DNA of 64,000 nt. It comes from Crotalaria pallida. Taxonomy: Eukaryota; Streptophyta; Magnoliopsida; Fabales; Fabaceae. The DNA lies in contig CM075656.1 in assembly GCA_037953625.1 (NCBI GenBank), positions 85,145,001-85,209,000 on the forward strand, read 5' to 3'. Shown piece after piece: positions 31,381 to 44,800 of the stretch (its first letter is position 1; each line of letters starts with the position of its first letter). The position numbers and the translations under genes are program-made. The notes below the pieces were generated by a model. That model worked only from the letters and a program-made list of their open reading frames with translations, searched no databases and was not told where the DNA came from.

Positions 31381-31983
31381 GCAATCAACACAATTTCGGG
31401 ATTTCCCCTCTCCTTCTTCTTCATTTGCTCCTGCTTGTTTTCACATGCTGTTATTTCTCGGTAGAGGGAGGGAGATATGTCCTTCCCCTTCATTTGGAAA
31501 AGTGTGTGAGTTTGTTTCCCTTAGTTTATCTGGGTTTTGTCTTACCTTTGTACAAGTTGTTTTGTTTTGTGTGTTTCTAGTGGATGGATGTCTCTGGATA
31601 GTTTTTACTTTCCAGATCTGATGGTCATCCTCTTTGCTCCAATAATTGGAAGGCTACTCGTCGAGACAGATCTCTCTTTGTCGACTGTTGATTTGGCTAC
31701 CGTCCAATGACTCTCTCGTTTTAGATCTGAGATTCCTTGTCGCCGAAATGAGCTTAGTCCCAACATCAATGAGATTGTTATATTGGAATTAAAAACTATT
31801 GAATATCCTGTTAGAGTCTGGTTTTGACAGTTGCTGTTGATCCATGTCCATATGGAAAAGTATGTTGTTGCAATGTATTTTGCTTTCCCTTTAACTATTT
31901 TTAGTGTCTTGTACTTGTAATTGTCTCATTACTTGTATTGTTTCTGATCTATGAATAAAATACACATTTCCATTAAAAAAAAT
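31381..31983 (+). mobile_element. Poly(A)-tailed retro-insertion with 15-bp target duplications
   Basis: AATCAATGTGTTTTA occurs at 31366-31380 and again at 31984-31998, immediately after an A-rich tail (31974-31983). An AATAAA signal lies near 31953. This is the signature of target-primed reverse transcription: a 5'-truncated LINE 3' end or a retroposed transcript. The body has no recognised domain; a 69-codon frame at 31371 crosses the left duplication and is spurious. Confidence 0.85.
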
Positions 31984-32016
31984 AATCAATGTGTTTTACT
32001 TTTGCCTAAGCATATA

Positions 32017-32284
32017 CTCCCTCCGGTCTCATTTTTAAGCAAAAATACCTAACTTCACAGGTATTAAGAAAAGTTAGTTGAGTACATTTAATTTTCTCAT
32101 ATTCATAACAAAATAGACTACTTTAGTAAATTTACATTGAAAATGGAACAAAAATTAAATGACTCAACCACTTTATTGATATATTTTAGGAATGTTTGTA
32201 TTAAGAATAAAAAGTTAGTTATTTACTTATATTCAAGACCATTAATAAGATATTTTCTTTTGCTTATAATTGAGACCGGAGGGA
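32017..32284. mobile_element. Stowaway-like MITE
   Basis: Ends CTCCCTCCGGTCTCATTTTTA and the inverted AATTGAGACCGGAGGGA, preceded by TA. It lies 18 bases beyond the right target duplication of the retro-insertion. Confidence 0.85.
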
Positions 32285-35200
32285 TCATATGCTAAATGCT
32301 TGTGTAAGCTAACTTTTTTGTTTGCCTTCAATGACTTTTTTCACAAGCATATATGCTTATGAATTATGATAAGCTAACATGGTATAAGATGAGTATCGAA
32401 GACACTGATAAGTTCATCTCTTAAAGCTTTTTCTGACTAGAAAAATGTGTGTATGCCATGTTTCATTTTTGTCAACAACAGTCACTAGATCTAACACTCA
32501 AGCTTTAAGACTGGGCTAGCAAAGTTCAATTACTTTTGAACCTAATATGTTCTTAATTGATGAGAGTTAGTTTTTAGCCCTCATATTTGAATTTTGTATT
32601 TTCTTAACTTCATCTCTCAAGAGGATAAGATATTAAAAGAAGTGCATTTTTATAGAAAAACTAAACATTTAATGATTCAAGTGATAGTGAACTTAGTTTT
32701 TCTAGATTTCTTTATTACTTTTAGCTTCTCTATTTCAAGTTAGTTTTTAATCTTTAGGGCTGAGATTAAGCAAACCCTTAAATTTTCAAGCCTCGCAATT
32801 TAGAAAAAAAAAAATAAAAATAAATAACCTGAAATACCCTTTCCCTTCCTTTCTCTATTTCAAGTTTTCTACTATTCTCTTCTTAACCATCAAATACTGA
32901 TCTTTCAAATCTCTTTCTCCTCCTTTACCATGCTTTTTCATCTTTCTCATTCAACACACTCATCTTCTTTACACCACCTATCACACCCATAACATATTTC
33001 CAACGTTCCCAACCCTTCAAAGACCCTACGATGGGATATATATCACTTATGCAACTACCAAAAAATGTCACCTTTCTATTACCGAATTCTTCGTTTTTCT
33101 TCCTTTTTGTACCTTCCGACTGTATAGTGTCAAAATGTAATTTCAATACACATTCTAGAAACACATTTGCATGAATGTTAAAAACATTTGTGATCAATAA
33201 AGATATGGCACTATGAAACGTAAATATTTTATTCCGACAAAACTATTGTGGTCGATTCTGTGACTCTTAAGTGTCGGAATGCAAATTTTATATCCCTCGT
33301 CTTTATTACAAGGAATATTTAACCGAATTATACATATCAAAAAAATAGTTAGTTTTATGAATTTTATGAAAATATATTGTAATATTACAATTTTACCCTC
33401 TCATTTTTTCTAGGAAAATTCACCCTCATTAATAAACAAAAAAACATAGATAGTCAAATCATTTAATAAGGGCAAAAAAGAGAAAATAATAAATGATGCA
33501 TAAAAAATATAAAATGACTTATAATTAGAACCAAGAAAATTGTCTAGAATATGACCTATAATAAAACCGAAGGGAGTAATATGACACTTTTGGAATGTTT
33601 AATTCTTGCTTCGTTCCTATTTAACTATATTTTAAACAAAACACACCGTTTAAGAAATCTAATCATTACTTAAATTTTCAACACATTATTAATTATGTTT
33701 TGCCTCACTATACCGTTTCTCTCTATAATCATTAATTTTTTTTCCACTACTTACGTAAACAAAGACTTATTAAATAGGGACAAACATGAAAAATAACATT
33801 TATTACACTATTGAAATTTCCAAAAAAAAGCGATATTTTTTTTTAAAAAAAAAATCTCTATAAAATAAAGATAATAAGGAACGGAATGACGAATAAATAA
33901 CATGATCAATGAATTCCTATTCTTCAATGTCATAAAGCAAAATTTGTACAGTATTTTGACATTGGAGCATGGAAATGACCATGTTTCTCGACTAAAGAAC
34001 ATAAGCATGTTCCTCAATCTCATGCTTTGTGCCATGTTCCTCTGTCTCACCTTGTCCTCGTATTGTTAATTGGGTTCATATATTTTTCTTTCCTTTTAAC
34101 CGTAATACGAATTGAATGTGAAAAATAAAACATTTTCGATTGAGGAAAAAAGTAGATGAGAACAAACCATTGTGTGTACAACGGGTGTAGCTGGCATCAG
34201 AGAATAAGGATTTGAGTGTTGGTTCGTGGGGTTTGAGAAGAGGAAGAAAAATAAGGCTTTATGGGAGGCAAAAAAAAAAAAAAATTAAGGGCATTATAAG
34301 ATTTTTCAACAATTATAAGGTTCAAAAATTCAAGTGACTCTAATAGGAATTCAACTTGGACCAAGCCAAAACTCAATCCCATTTACACCTTTTAATTTTA
34401 TAAAAAAAATAATAAAACTTTTAAATATGCATGTTTTTAATTTTGAAAATTCATCTAATTTTGATTTAATTTTAATCCTATTTTTTTATTGGTCATGATC
34501 ATTAATTATATTGTGCCAAAAAATTGGTTTATTAGATCGTTGTCTACATGATTAGGGAATTGACACATCAATCTTGTTTTGTGTCTAAATTTGATGTGAG
34601 TTAGTGCCACGTGATTGACGACATGGGCTCTACATGCATTCTAAAGTAGCCCTAAAAACTCATCCATCTTCCATAACACATGGTCAAGTGATCAATACTT
34701 CGTTTATGAGTTTTGGTTTTGTTCCCGATTTATGATGTGGGTCCCACAAACATACTTAAATAACACAAATATATAGCACTGGACTTGATGTTTAAATGAC
34801 CATTGCTTTTGTATAAGGGTTTTTCTCACATATACACCTTATGCATAGGATAAGCAAATATTAAAAAAAAACTAAATAATTATTTAATGCTTCATTAAAT
34901 ATATATATATATATATATTCATAAAAGCTTATTTATTTAAAGTTTGTTTAACTTATACATATGATGCATAGGATAATAATGCCCTCCTTTATATAAATCA
35001 TTCTTTTTTACTTACGAACTAAATTTGTGTATTCAATCAATCTTAGATTGTTAATTTTGTTTTGGCAGAGCCTAAGATTGTTAAATGAGATAAAATAATA
35101 ATTTATTTTAAACTGAATAAAATAGATATTCAATTATTTACTAGTTTTACAATAAGTCTATTTTGTAAGGAGAGCTTTGCTACTCATAGTGATTATATTC

Positions 35201-36936
35201 ACCTGAATAGAATTATTTTCGGTAGATGGAAGATACTTGTGATTTAGAAAGAAAAAAAAAACCAATTTTTTTTAAATTTTTGAAGTACCATTATTAAACA
35301 TTTAAATTTTGAATTAGTACTCAAATAAACATGAAATGTGACATGTAGGCATAATACACATGATTATGTACTAATTCTTAATTGAAAATCTCAGTTTTGA
35401 TCATAGGCATCACCATCATTTGATGGTTTGTTGATGTATTTAATTTCCTAAAAAAACAAAACTCAAACGTGGAATGCATGAGCCTTTGTTGCTTAGAAAT
35501 TAGAAGCAGTAGGCCCATTGCGATGGAGTAGTGGTTGACTATGGCCACCTGAAGCTAGGGTTTCCAAACCATACTTATTACTCAGTACCATATTCATTAA
35601 TCAGAGGTAACATATATACCTGCATGCCATTGCCATTATTGATGATGTTTAGACCAATTCAAGCTTCATGGTTGACTATATGTCTCTATATCTGAAGAAA
35701 TTGTGAAAAGTAACCCACGACATGATTCTATACGTGAAGGCCTATACTTTCTTAAATGTCAAGTTTTAAACTTCCACTTCACTAAAAATAGACATAATCA
35801 TAAATTATCAATAATCAATTGCTTTTGAAGAGATTTTAATCGTTTTTTAAAACACGCCTATATTGCATAATTTTCTAAGATATTGATAATCATTAAATGG
35901 TTTAATGTAAGCAAGGGTAACAAAAATGTTATTTTGATTTTGACAATCAAGTTGTGACAATAATTTAGAGTTATCATTTGATTTTCTGATAGGTTTTTTA
36001 TGTGTGCGTAAAAATAAAAATTGAAAAATAAATAAAAAATAAAGCTAATTTAATTTATTGTAAAAAAATGATAGATTATTCGATATGGAAATAACATTCT
36101 CCTAAATATAATAACTTTTTAGCCGTTGATTTCCCCACCCACTAATATAGTAATATAGGTCATGTTTTTAACTCATGACCACTTTTGCTGTTAATCTGTT
36201 CAAAAAAAGTTTTGCTGTTAAGCACTCGAACTCTTATTAGCTTAAGGTATATTATGTCCACAAATTTAGTTTCGTTCCCTAGATGTATGATAACTTTAAC
36301 CAGAAAAAAATAATCGTCATTTTTAAGCTGGAACCTCCAAATCCCAATGAGTGTATGCGCTCAAACTTTCCACAGAATGTAATTAACCATCTAAAAATAA
36401 TATTGGAAGTGAGTTACTTTCTTGCCTTAATTAGGATCACTTACCTTACCTGGATAAAAAAACCATGTCCATGATTTTTGATCTTTTAAAGTCCGCGTGC
36501 GTATAGGAAAGGTACAAGTTATAAAAATGAAAGGGAGCCAAATGGAGGAACAAAATTAGGCAATTTATGAATAAATTTTTTTTAAATGACGGATGTTAAA
36601 AAATCTATATTGGGCAAGTCTATATTGAAAATTGACTCATTCACAGAATTTATGAGCATTAATTAAATCGATTCATGATACAAACTTACCCAATATAAGT
36701 AAAGTGATTGATATATATTAAGTGGATAAGCTAATGAGCCAAATGTCTTAATATTTTAGGTTTAGATGAGATAATAAATTTTTACGGCGAGATTCATTCA
36801 TTTCGCCTATGGTTGAAGATCCTCCGATCATTTGCTTTCCATAATGCTAACAAGAGATTTAAGAGCGAAATAATTGCCAAGGACGATGGATCGATGTATG
36901 CGATTTCTTTTTTTCCTCAAAATCACCATTAATAAT
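32285..36936. other. Repeat-rich intergenic DNA, no gene seen
   Basis: Contains one MITE (33293-33576, listed separately), an AT repeat at 34893-34918 and short AT-rich frames. A 90-codon - strand frame at 32925-33197 has reasonable composition but no family I know and no conserved flank. No gene is supported. Confidence 0.45.
33293..33576. mobile_element. Decayed Stowaway-like MITE
   Basis: Follows the 6339-6631 copy along its length (CTTTATTACAAGG, AATTATACATATC, CCTATAATAAAACCG...GGGAG) with many substitutions. TA flanks at 33291-33292 and 33577-33578. Confidence 0.75.
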
Positions 36937-38830
36937 TATGCGGAATGCTGTTTGCAAGGGTCTATTCAATCAATTTAAGGTCGGTAGCCAAAATGCAGTT
37001 ATTATCAGTGATGGTTCTCCTCAGAATATTTTTGTGATGAAATGCGTTTTGAGGATGTCCGAGCTCTGTTCTAGCCTATCAGTTAATTTCTCCAAAAGTA
37101 GTCTGGTCACCATAAACATAGATGCGTCTCAATCGGAAAACATGGCTTGCAACTTGGGGTGTAAATTGGGTAGTTGGCCTCTGAGATATCTCGGGATCCC
37201 AGTCGGTATTAACCACAGGAAATCGAATTACTGGATAATTTGAAATTGAAGTTGGAGTCTTGGAAAGGGAAGCATTTATCCTTTGGCGGTCGGGTTGTCT
37301 TGCTCAACTCAGTGCTCACTACCTTGCTGGTGTATCTCTTCTCCTTCTACAAGGCCCCAAAATGTGTGGTAAGTTCTCTCATTAAACTTCAAAGAAACTT
37401 CCTTTGGGGGGTTGTGAGGACAAATCAAAAATTCCTTGGGTAAAATGGGAAACTGTATGTAGGCGTAAAGAGGAAGGGGGGTTAGGAATAAAAGATCTAA
37501 AAGCTTTTAACTTAGTCCTATTAGGTAAGTGGAGATGAAGAGTGGTAGTTGAGAGAGATAAATTATGGGTTTCAATTCTTGAATCGAAATATGGGGATTT
37601 AAATAGATATCTAGATGTGTCTTTTCTTTCTAGGAGGGGAGTTAGGAAATCCTTATGGTGGAAGGATCTTGAGAAAATTGAGGATACTGGTGGGTTCTCA
37701 CCCAATTGGTTGTCTTCTTCTCTTGTCAAAAAGGTGGGTGATGGTAAGAATACAAAATTCGGGTTAGACATTTGGTTAGGAGTTTTGCCCTTAAAATCTC
37801 ATTTTCCTAGATTGTACTTAATTATTAGCAACCAAAAGGAGGAAGAGATAGTACATTTGGGTTCCTGGATCAATGAGGTATAGGTTTAGAACCTTACTTG
37901 GAGAAGAACCTTATTTAACTGGGAGAAGGTTGTCTTAAATGAACTAAACATTTTGCTTGAGAATGTAGCTTTACAACAGGACTCTACAGACTCTTGGACA
38001 TGGAAAGCAACAATAGATGATGTATATTCAGTGAAGTCAGCATACAAAATAATTCAAATACAACATCAGGAAGGTGATAATACACTGCTCAAGGTGATTT
38101 GGAAAGCTAATGCCCCTTTGAAATCAAAAGCTTTTGGATGGAGGGTGTTACTCAATAAGATTCCCTCAAAATTGAACTTGGCAAGGAGAGGCATCACGCT
38201 GTCTTCAGAATAGCGCTTGTGCGCCTTTTGTAAGGAGGCTGAAGAATCCACGAACCACATTTTCTTTGCTTGCAAGATTGCCTATGGTGTGCGGTTTCTC
38301 CACGATCCTGCATACTGATGGTCCTACTCATTTTTCTCAACATTTGCTTCTCTTTAAGGAAAACAAACTTAATCCGATCTGGTCAATGATTTGGCTATCG
38401 GGGATATGGTGCTTGTGACTCTCTAGAAATCAATTAATTTTTAATGAGAAGGTTCTGCATCTTGACGAATTGGTGGACTCAATCAAGATGAAGGCTTGGT
38501 TTTGGCTTACAGGTCGCAGCAACAAACCTTTCATGTCGCTGTTCGAATGGCTTACCAACCCGGTGGAAAGCTTGAAATCATATTGCTAGCTTTGTCTTTG
38601 CTTATTAATATGCTTTGGCTCATAATGTTTTTAGCCACTGTTATTTTTGCATTTCTATAGCATTTCAGGTGGTGTTTTAATTTATAAACTTTGCAGATGT
38701 ATGTTAGCCTGCATAGCTTTTCAGGTGGTGATTTTCTTATAAACTTGGTGTGATGTATTTATTCTCTGCTTGGTGGTAACTCTCTTACTTCCTGCAGAGG
38801 CTATCAATATATTTTTTTCCTATAAAAAAA
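36937..38830 (+). mobile_element. L1-like LINE, 5'-truncated and broken
   Basis: The decayed 3' half of a plant L1-type ORF2 in pieces: 36938-37243 (end of reverse transcriptase, VNFSKS and RYLGIPVG), 37240-37443 (LSFGGRVVLLNSVLTTL, thumb region), 37542-37883 (RVGDGxNT-type segment as KVGDGKNTKFGLDIWLG), 37953-38213 and beyond (zf-RVT: LKSKAFGWRVLLNKIPSK, then CAFCKEAEESTNHIFFAC). Stops, frameshifts and a W-to-stop near 38416 make it dead. The FADD/YADD catalytic segment expected before GSPQNIF is missing. It ends with an A-rich tail at 38824-38831. AATAATTA at 36931-36938 and 38830-38837 may be a short target duplication. Confidence 0.85.
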
Positions 38831-39255
38831 ATAATTAACGTGGTAGCTAGGTGAAGTGTTTTGCTGTCCATCGGTAAAAGTAAGACTCTTAGTGAATTGT
38901 TGAACCAACTTCTTGAAACACATATATAACAATAGAAAAATGTATAAATAATCCTAAGTTGAGATTTAAGCTAAATTAAATTTTAGTAAATCGTACCGAA
39001 TTGATCAGATACGTACTCAACTCGACTTATTTTCACCTTAGGTAGAAGTTAAAAAAAAAGAGTGATAGTCACGCGATTGCCAAGCTGATTAGGGTGGAAT
39101 GGGTTCTTGTATATTGACACTATCAAATAAGGCTTTAGCTCACGGGGAAGCATGCGCTTGCACAAATGTTTCACTTTAGGGTTATTATTATTAAGAATAC
39201 AAATATGAGTAAAGTAAGTCCCAATCACTCTACTACCTTCTTATCTATTCTTAGT

Positions 39256-39380
39256 ACATGTTTGGTTTTGCGGTGAGTTAACCCAGAATCAATTCTGGAA
39301 TGTCAATGCTAGTAATAGTTGCTTCTACTCCAACGTGATTTCAGGGTCAGAATTGACTTCCAGAATGGAAACCAAACATA
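39256..39380. mobile_element. Small hAT-like MITE
   Basis: Inverted ends ACATGTTTGGTTTT and GAAACCAAACAT; inner CAGAATCAATTCTGGAA and TTGACTTCCAGAATGG also pair in part. Confidence 0.5.
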
Positions 39381-40551
39381 GCCTTATTAAGTATGGGGGC
39401 ATGTTACGTTTCAGGCCAGGCATTGCAATTGAACACCGGATTTATTATATATGATAAACAAATCAAAACCAGTTTTTTGAGGAAGAATTCTTCTGCTTTT
39501 TGGGCATAAAGCCATAAATTAATAAATCTAATTAATCGAGAAAAGTGGTAGATGTGAGAGAAATTAAAGGCAGCTAGCTGATTTAAAATTGAGTATTAAT
39601 AAAGTAACAAGTATAATCTGACTCATCTCCTGAAAACTAAAATAATGCATCCATAATCCAGAATCAAAACATTTTCCTTCCATATTAAAATTAAAGTGCT
39701 GCATGCAGAATAAACAAATGGGTTTGGTATTGGATTCACAGAAGAAAGACTAACTATCTTCCATGAAAAGGCAATGGTCGGTTCAAAGATAAGCTCGACA
39801 CTGCACAATAATAGCAAGATCTAGTTAATTAAGAAGCTCAAAAGAAATTGATATAATGATCTCTATTATCATGATGATCATGTTATTGATATCATGATGC
39901 TCATCATGGCCATCATCAGCTTCAGGTCACAACATCATTTGTTATGGATTTGGAACTGAAAAAGTAGTCAAGGAAATCGCTCTCAGCTTATGTATACACA
40001 TTTTGTTCTAGCCGTTTATAAGATTGATATAGACATAAACCGTTCTTTTTCTACCTTGTAGCTGCTTATTAGTGCAAAAGTCTCTTGGTGATAGTTAGCA
40101 CAACTTCTTTCAGGATTGGTAGGGGGTCCCATATATGTATATGTGTCGATATAAAAATTAAATAACAACCGTGTTATTACATGTATATTTAGATCTGACA
40201 ATTTTCACGACAATGTTGATTTTATAATTTTTTTTTAAAAAAAATAAGGGGCGATAATTTCGCTTATAAAACTCTTATGAGAATTCGTAACATGAAGGAT
40301 TAGTTGAAGAACATTGCTCAATCTCATTATTTACTTGCTTAGCTAGTCTCACATCTATGTTTATTTCATTTTTGTTCCTAATTAAGAACCATTGAAAAGG
40401 GAGGTGAGAGGGGTGAGGGAGAATGGAAGAGAGTGATAGTGGTGATTTTTTTATTGTAAAATAAAGAGTGGAAAATAGTGTACGAGATCCATTTAAGAAT
40501 AAAAGTGAATTCATCTTGATTTTTGAGTGGAGTGAAAAATTAGGGTTTTGT

Positions 40552-40581
40552 TTATTATTATTATTATTATTATTATTATTT
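40552..40581. repeat. TTA microsatellite
   Basis: About ten uninterrupted TTA units. Confidence 0.95.
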
Positions 40582-41753
40582 TAAGTTTTTGATCTTAACT
40601 TTTAAGTGGTACCCTTTGTTGGGTTCACTTATGTGCTTAGATCAATCTATCCAATACAGCGAATTGTAAATGATATGACACCTCCTAAAAAATTGTTGTC
40701 TTCCCAATAAGTAAAAATTATCCCTTAATTCTCGAATTATTTTAGCAGTCAACAAACTACCATTAGACCAATCCACTTGAGTTGTGATTGATGCATGTAC
40801 AAGAAAGTGAGATAAATAACTTTGTAGGTGAGAATGCTATAATCATCGCATCTAATTGCACACAAAATATTTGACTAAAAATAAAATCATCTTTAGGACC
40901 CGAAAGGAACGCTAAACTTATGGAAGCATTGGTGAATGAACTAATAACATAGAAGAGAAGCCTTTCACGCATGATGTATATACATGGCTGGGATAAGATA
41001 AAGAAGTGCTTGTCTTTGTTTGGCCTTCAAATCAACCATAAAGCAGGATAGAATATAATGAACCAAAGCATAAATTTTCGGTGAAGAGTTGATTTTTCAT
41101 GTATTTACCAATTACCATAACATACCCCCTTCACGCAAGTGCCTTTTAAGCTTAAAACATGGACAAAAGCACAGGTCCACGTATCTTGTGCAAAAATTGA
41201 ACCTTTTTTTAATTGAAAAAGCAAGGCTCGCAGCTTCGATGTCATGTCCTAAACTATTTCTCTTAAAGGCTTGAGCAGTCATGATATTATTGATTTTTTT
41301 AATATATGAGCAAAGCTAATAACATATTCTTTCCATTGCATATTTTATTCTGGGATGAATTTCTCATTAAATCATACAAGTCCACTCTCTGTTTGCTGCT
41401 CCTATTTAGATTTAGTGAATCCTACATGAAACTCAACTCATAAATCCACTATAAACACATGCATTCATTTTTTATTTGATGGCTGTTACATGAAATTCAA
41501 CTCATTTTTTGAGCTCAAACTTATAGAATTAAGCTAAAAAAGACTTGTAAAAAATCACAAGTTATTTTTAAAAACTTAAATAAGTTATCCGATATTTACA
41601 TATATAAAGTTTAGGATTCGATCATGAGTTTGATGAGTTAGTAAGATAATGTCATTATGTTTGCTTAGTATATTTTTTATCATATGGTCGAAGCTAAGTT
41701 AGAAAGGAATAAAATAGAATAGTGCAAGTGTGCAACTTTCTCTCTTGTACCTT

Positions 41754-41756
<3 letters not shown>

Positions 41757-41812
<56 letters not shown>
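41757..41812. repeat. AT microsatellite, about 28 units
   Basis: Uninterrupted AT dinucleotides over 56 bases. Flanking frames reading Tyr-Ile repeats are artefacts of it. Confidence 0.98.
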
Positions 41813-41815
<3 letters not shown>

Positions 41816-44800
41816 CATTACCATTGCCACCATTATCACACTACTATCATCATTATCTAATGTACAACAAATATTAAACAAAATAAAATTATCATACTCA
41901 TATCCGATCATACTTTTATCATATTCTCTATCTTATATTGTCTTTATTCTATCAAAATTATCAAAGAGAATTGAGTAGAATCACATCAGGGTTGATGTAA
42001 CAAACGGCATAGGGAAGGAAACGTGGCCGGCATGTATAGAAGGTTGTCCAACCATAGGGCTAATAGAAGAAGAATATACCAAGGTTTAGTGGGGGGAAGC
42101 ATGATGAGGAATGCACAGTGGATCTACTACTATAGGAGACTTGGCCCCACACACAAGCTTCTTTTCAATTATGATAGGAGCACTCCAACCTGCATTGCAT
42201 GCTTTTTGTGATTTAATCATACAGCATCAATTTTCTACTAACTGTTAGGGTGAAGACTCCTTTTTCAATTTCCCTCTTCTATTCCATTCTATTTCCTTTT
42301 CCAAGAATAGTCATTGTTAGAAAATTTACATGAGATATTATAAAGATGAATGTTATAATTAAATGAAAATCATTCATGTCAAATAATGATCCATACAATA
42401 AACAAAGTGCAAGTGTTTTTATTTATATATAGTATTAAAAATACTATAAACGAGAATTTGAAGATAGTAGATCTTCATTTATGCATCTTTTCTAATGAGA
42501 AAATGATAGAAAGAAAAACGGATCTACATGATCGGAGATCAATTTTTTTTTTTTTTTTTATAATAAGTGTAATACCATTCCATAAAAAGTAATAACTTCA
42601 TAAATTTTATTCAATATTTTTATTTCAATCTATCATATAACACTTTTGATATTTACACGATAAAAAATCGTAGGTTTAACGTCAAATAACCATCAACTTT
42701 TGAATGTAGTTATTACCATTATCTTTTTTTTTCACTTATTTTTTTTTATCCTTTTATTATTATTATTATATACACATACACTTATTTCAAAATATCAAAA
42801 TACATAAAGGAACATGAAATGATGTCCCAATTTGATTTTAAAAAAACTTTACCCTTCAAAGAAATTTATCATGGCATGCTTTTGATACATTACTATGTTG
42901 ACTAATCCCAACAAAATAATCTTTCTCTTTCTTTTTCCATTCTGTACAGCCTAATACTGTAAGTTAGGATACATTGTGGTACACATTCTTTGTTTAGTTG
43001 ATACCCTCCCTAGTTGTTTCTAACCCAAGCTTATTAGCTACTATAATAGCCTATTCTTCCTCTCTATATTCTGTATCTCTGAGGATTTCTTGCATGAAAC
43101 TACATAAGCATACTTCACTTTCCATCTTCACATGTTGATGCATATATTCTGATTTTAGGCCACCATACATACATATGTATATATGTGTGTGGCTTCTGCT
43201 TCAACCACTTTCTTCAGTTTACACACACATATTACTTCAAAACTAAGCAGCTTTTTCATTAGTGAATATTTTTCTGCTTCCTATCATTCAAGTAAACATC
43301 AGTACTATGTTCATGGGTATGTTTTCTGCTTTCTTTACTTTTTTAAACTCTTTATACATTTCCAATGCATTTCTTTTGTGTTTGATACTTTGATTAAAGG
43401 CCTAGCTAAGTCTGCTAGCATAGGGAGATAACTAGGCACTAGAAGAGGGAGCAATTTGATTAAAGCATTCTGTTTGACTTACTCTACCACTCTAGAACCA
43501 ATTAAAGCTTAAAGTGCTTTTTCATTCTGTTATAAAGATGAATAGCACTTTTGTCAGATTTTTTTTTAAACATTTGTGAAAAAAGCAGCACACTGAAGGT
43601 TCTGCTTATAAAAATCCAAGAGAAAAGGGACAATAGGAAAATGATAAAACCTTTGAGATATAAGGGTAACTAGTAGAGAACTTTATCAATTCTTGAAGAG
43701 AATGTTCATCTAATTGGCTAAATACCTTACTGAATGCCATCCAAGAATCAAATAGGGATGTCATTGATTCTGCATAGACAAAGCTTGCTGACATTAACTA
43801 TACACTTTCTGAATTTTGGTTATGATCATTGAATTGGGATCTGTGAGAGTTACCTCTAAGAAAAAAGTGCCTTGTAAGGCTTCTGATGCTATCTATCTTA
43901 TTTGGAAGAAAAACATGAAGGGCTTTTTTTTTTATGTCTAGTTGAAAGCAATATGTGCTGTGCCACAAACACTGTTTTTTTTTGCTTTATCATATACATA
44001 TGTCTGTGAAAGCACAGACCAAAATGCATGTCAGGTTTCAATAAATGAATGGTAGATCATAGATTTGAAACAAATCTCATATAAAAACATGTCTAACGTT
44101 GTTTTTTATGAAACTAATGTGGAGCTAATTTAGTAATTACATGAATAAAGTTTTGAAGGAAAAGAGAAAAAAAATGAAGAAAGATGAAAAAGTTGGCTTC
44201 CACCTTTCCTGGTTTTGATGGAGAGTGGGATACTTGAGAAGACCACACTTCAACATAGGACCACTGCCCTCCAATTATAAGTTTCAATCGAAAAAAATTC
44301 TATATATTAAAGTTCATTGAACTCAGAGAAAGTGACTAAACAAAGTAACCTCACAAAAACTATTATGATAGTTGCCTTCTCTTAGGAAGCTTTTGATCAC
44401 AGACTAATTGTTTTCTTGGTGCATCATTTTCTCTAGGATTTCCATATACTTTTCTTAATTTATTCATGTATCCTTATCCTTGTATTATGGAATTAAAAGT
44501 ACCTTGTGAAAAGATTGGCTAAGCAAAAAACTACATAAGTGGATTTGAATCCCCAACAGTTAATTTTCTTGTCTGATATAGTGATATACTAATAGTTAAT
44601 TTCCAACGTCCAAACACATCATAAATAGTATACACTATCTATTCTATTGCCAAGCACCATTACTTAAGGCAATCTTATATGTTTATTTATGCATAACCTA
44701 TCTTATGTAATGTGACTGCTTCTCTCTTCAATTATTACTGCTATTTTTTATTTAGGTTGGATGGGTATTCAAGACCTAAAACACTCATAATTTTATATAA

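Noticed and set aside
32925..33197. 90-codon - strand frame (GNRKVTFFGSCISDIYP...)
   Set aside because: Composition is reasonable but no family is recognised and there is no neighbouring exon; I do not call it a gene.
34893..34990. Direct repeat of ATGCATAGGATAA around an AT tract
   Set aside because: Too short and not bounded by recognisable ends to call an element.
39855..39915. Cluster of ATCATGATG-like words considered as a microRNA hairpin
   Set aside because: No plant miRNA sequence I know is present and pairing is only short-range.
41699..41978. Frames with long Tyr-Ile repeats on both strands
   Set aside because: Produced by the AT microsatellite at 41757-41812.
42023..42211. 62-codon + strand frame starting MAGMYRRLSNHRANRRR
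   Set aside because: Basic and Arg-rich by chance; no homology recognised and no gene context.
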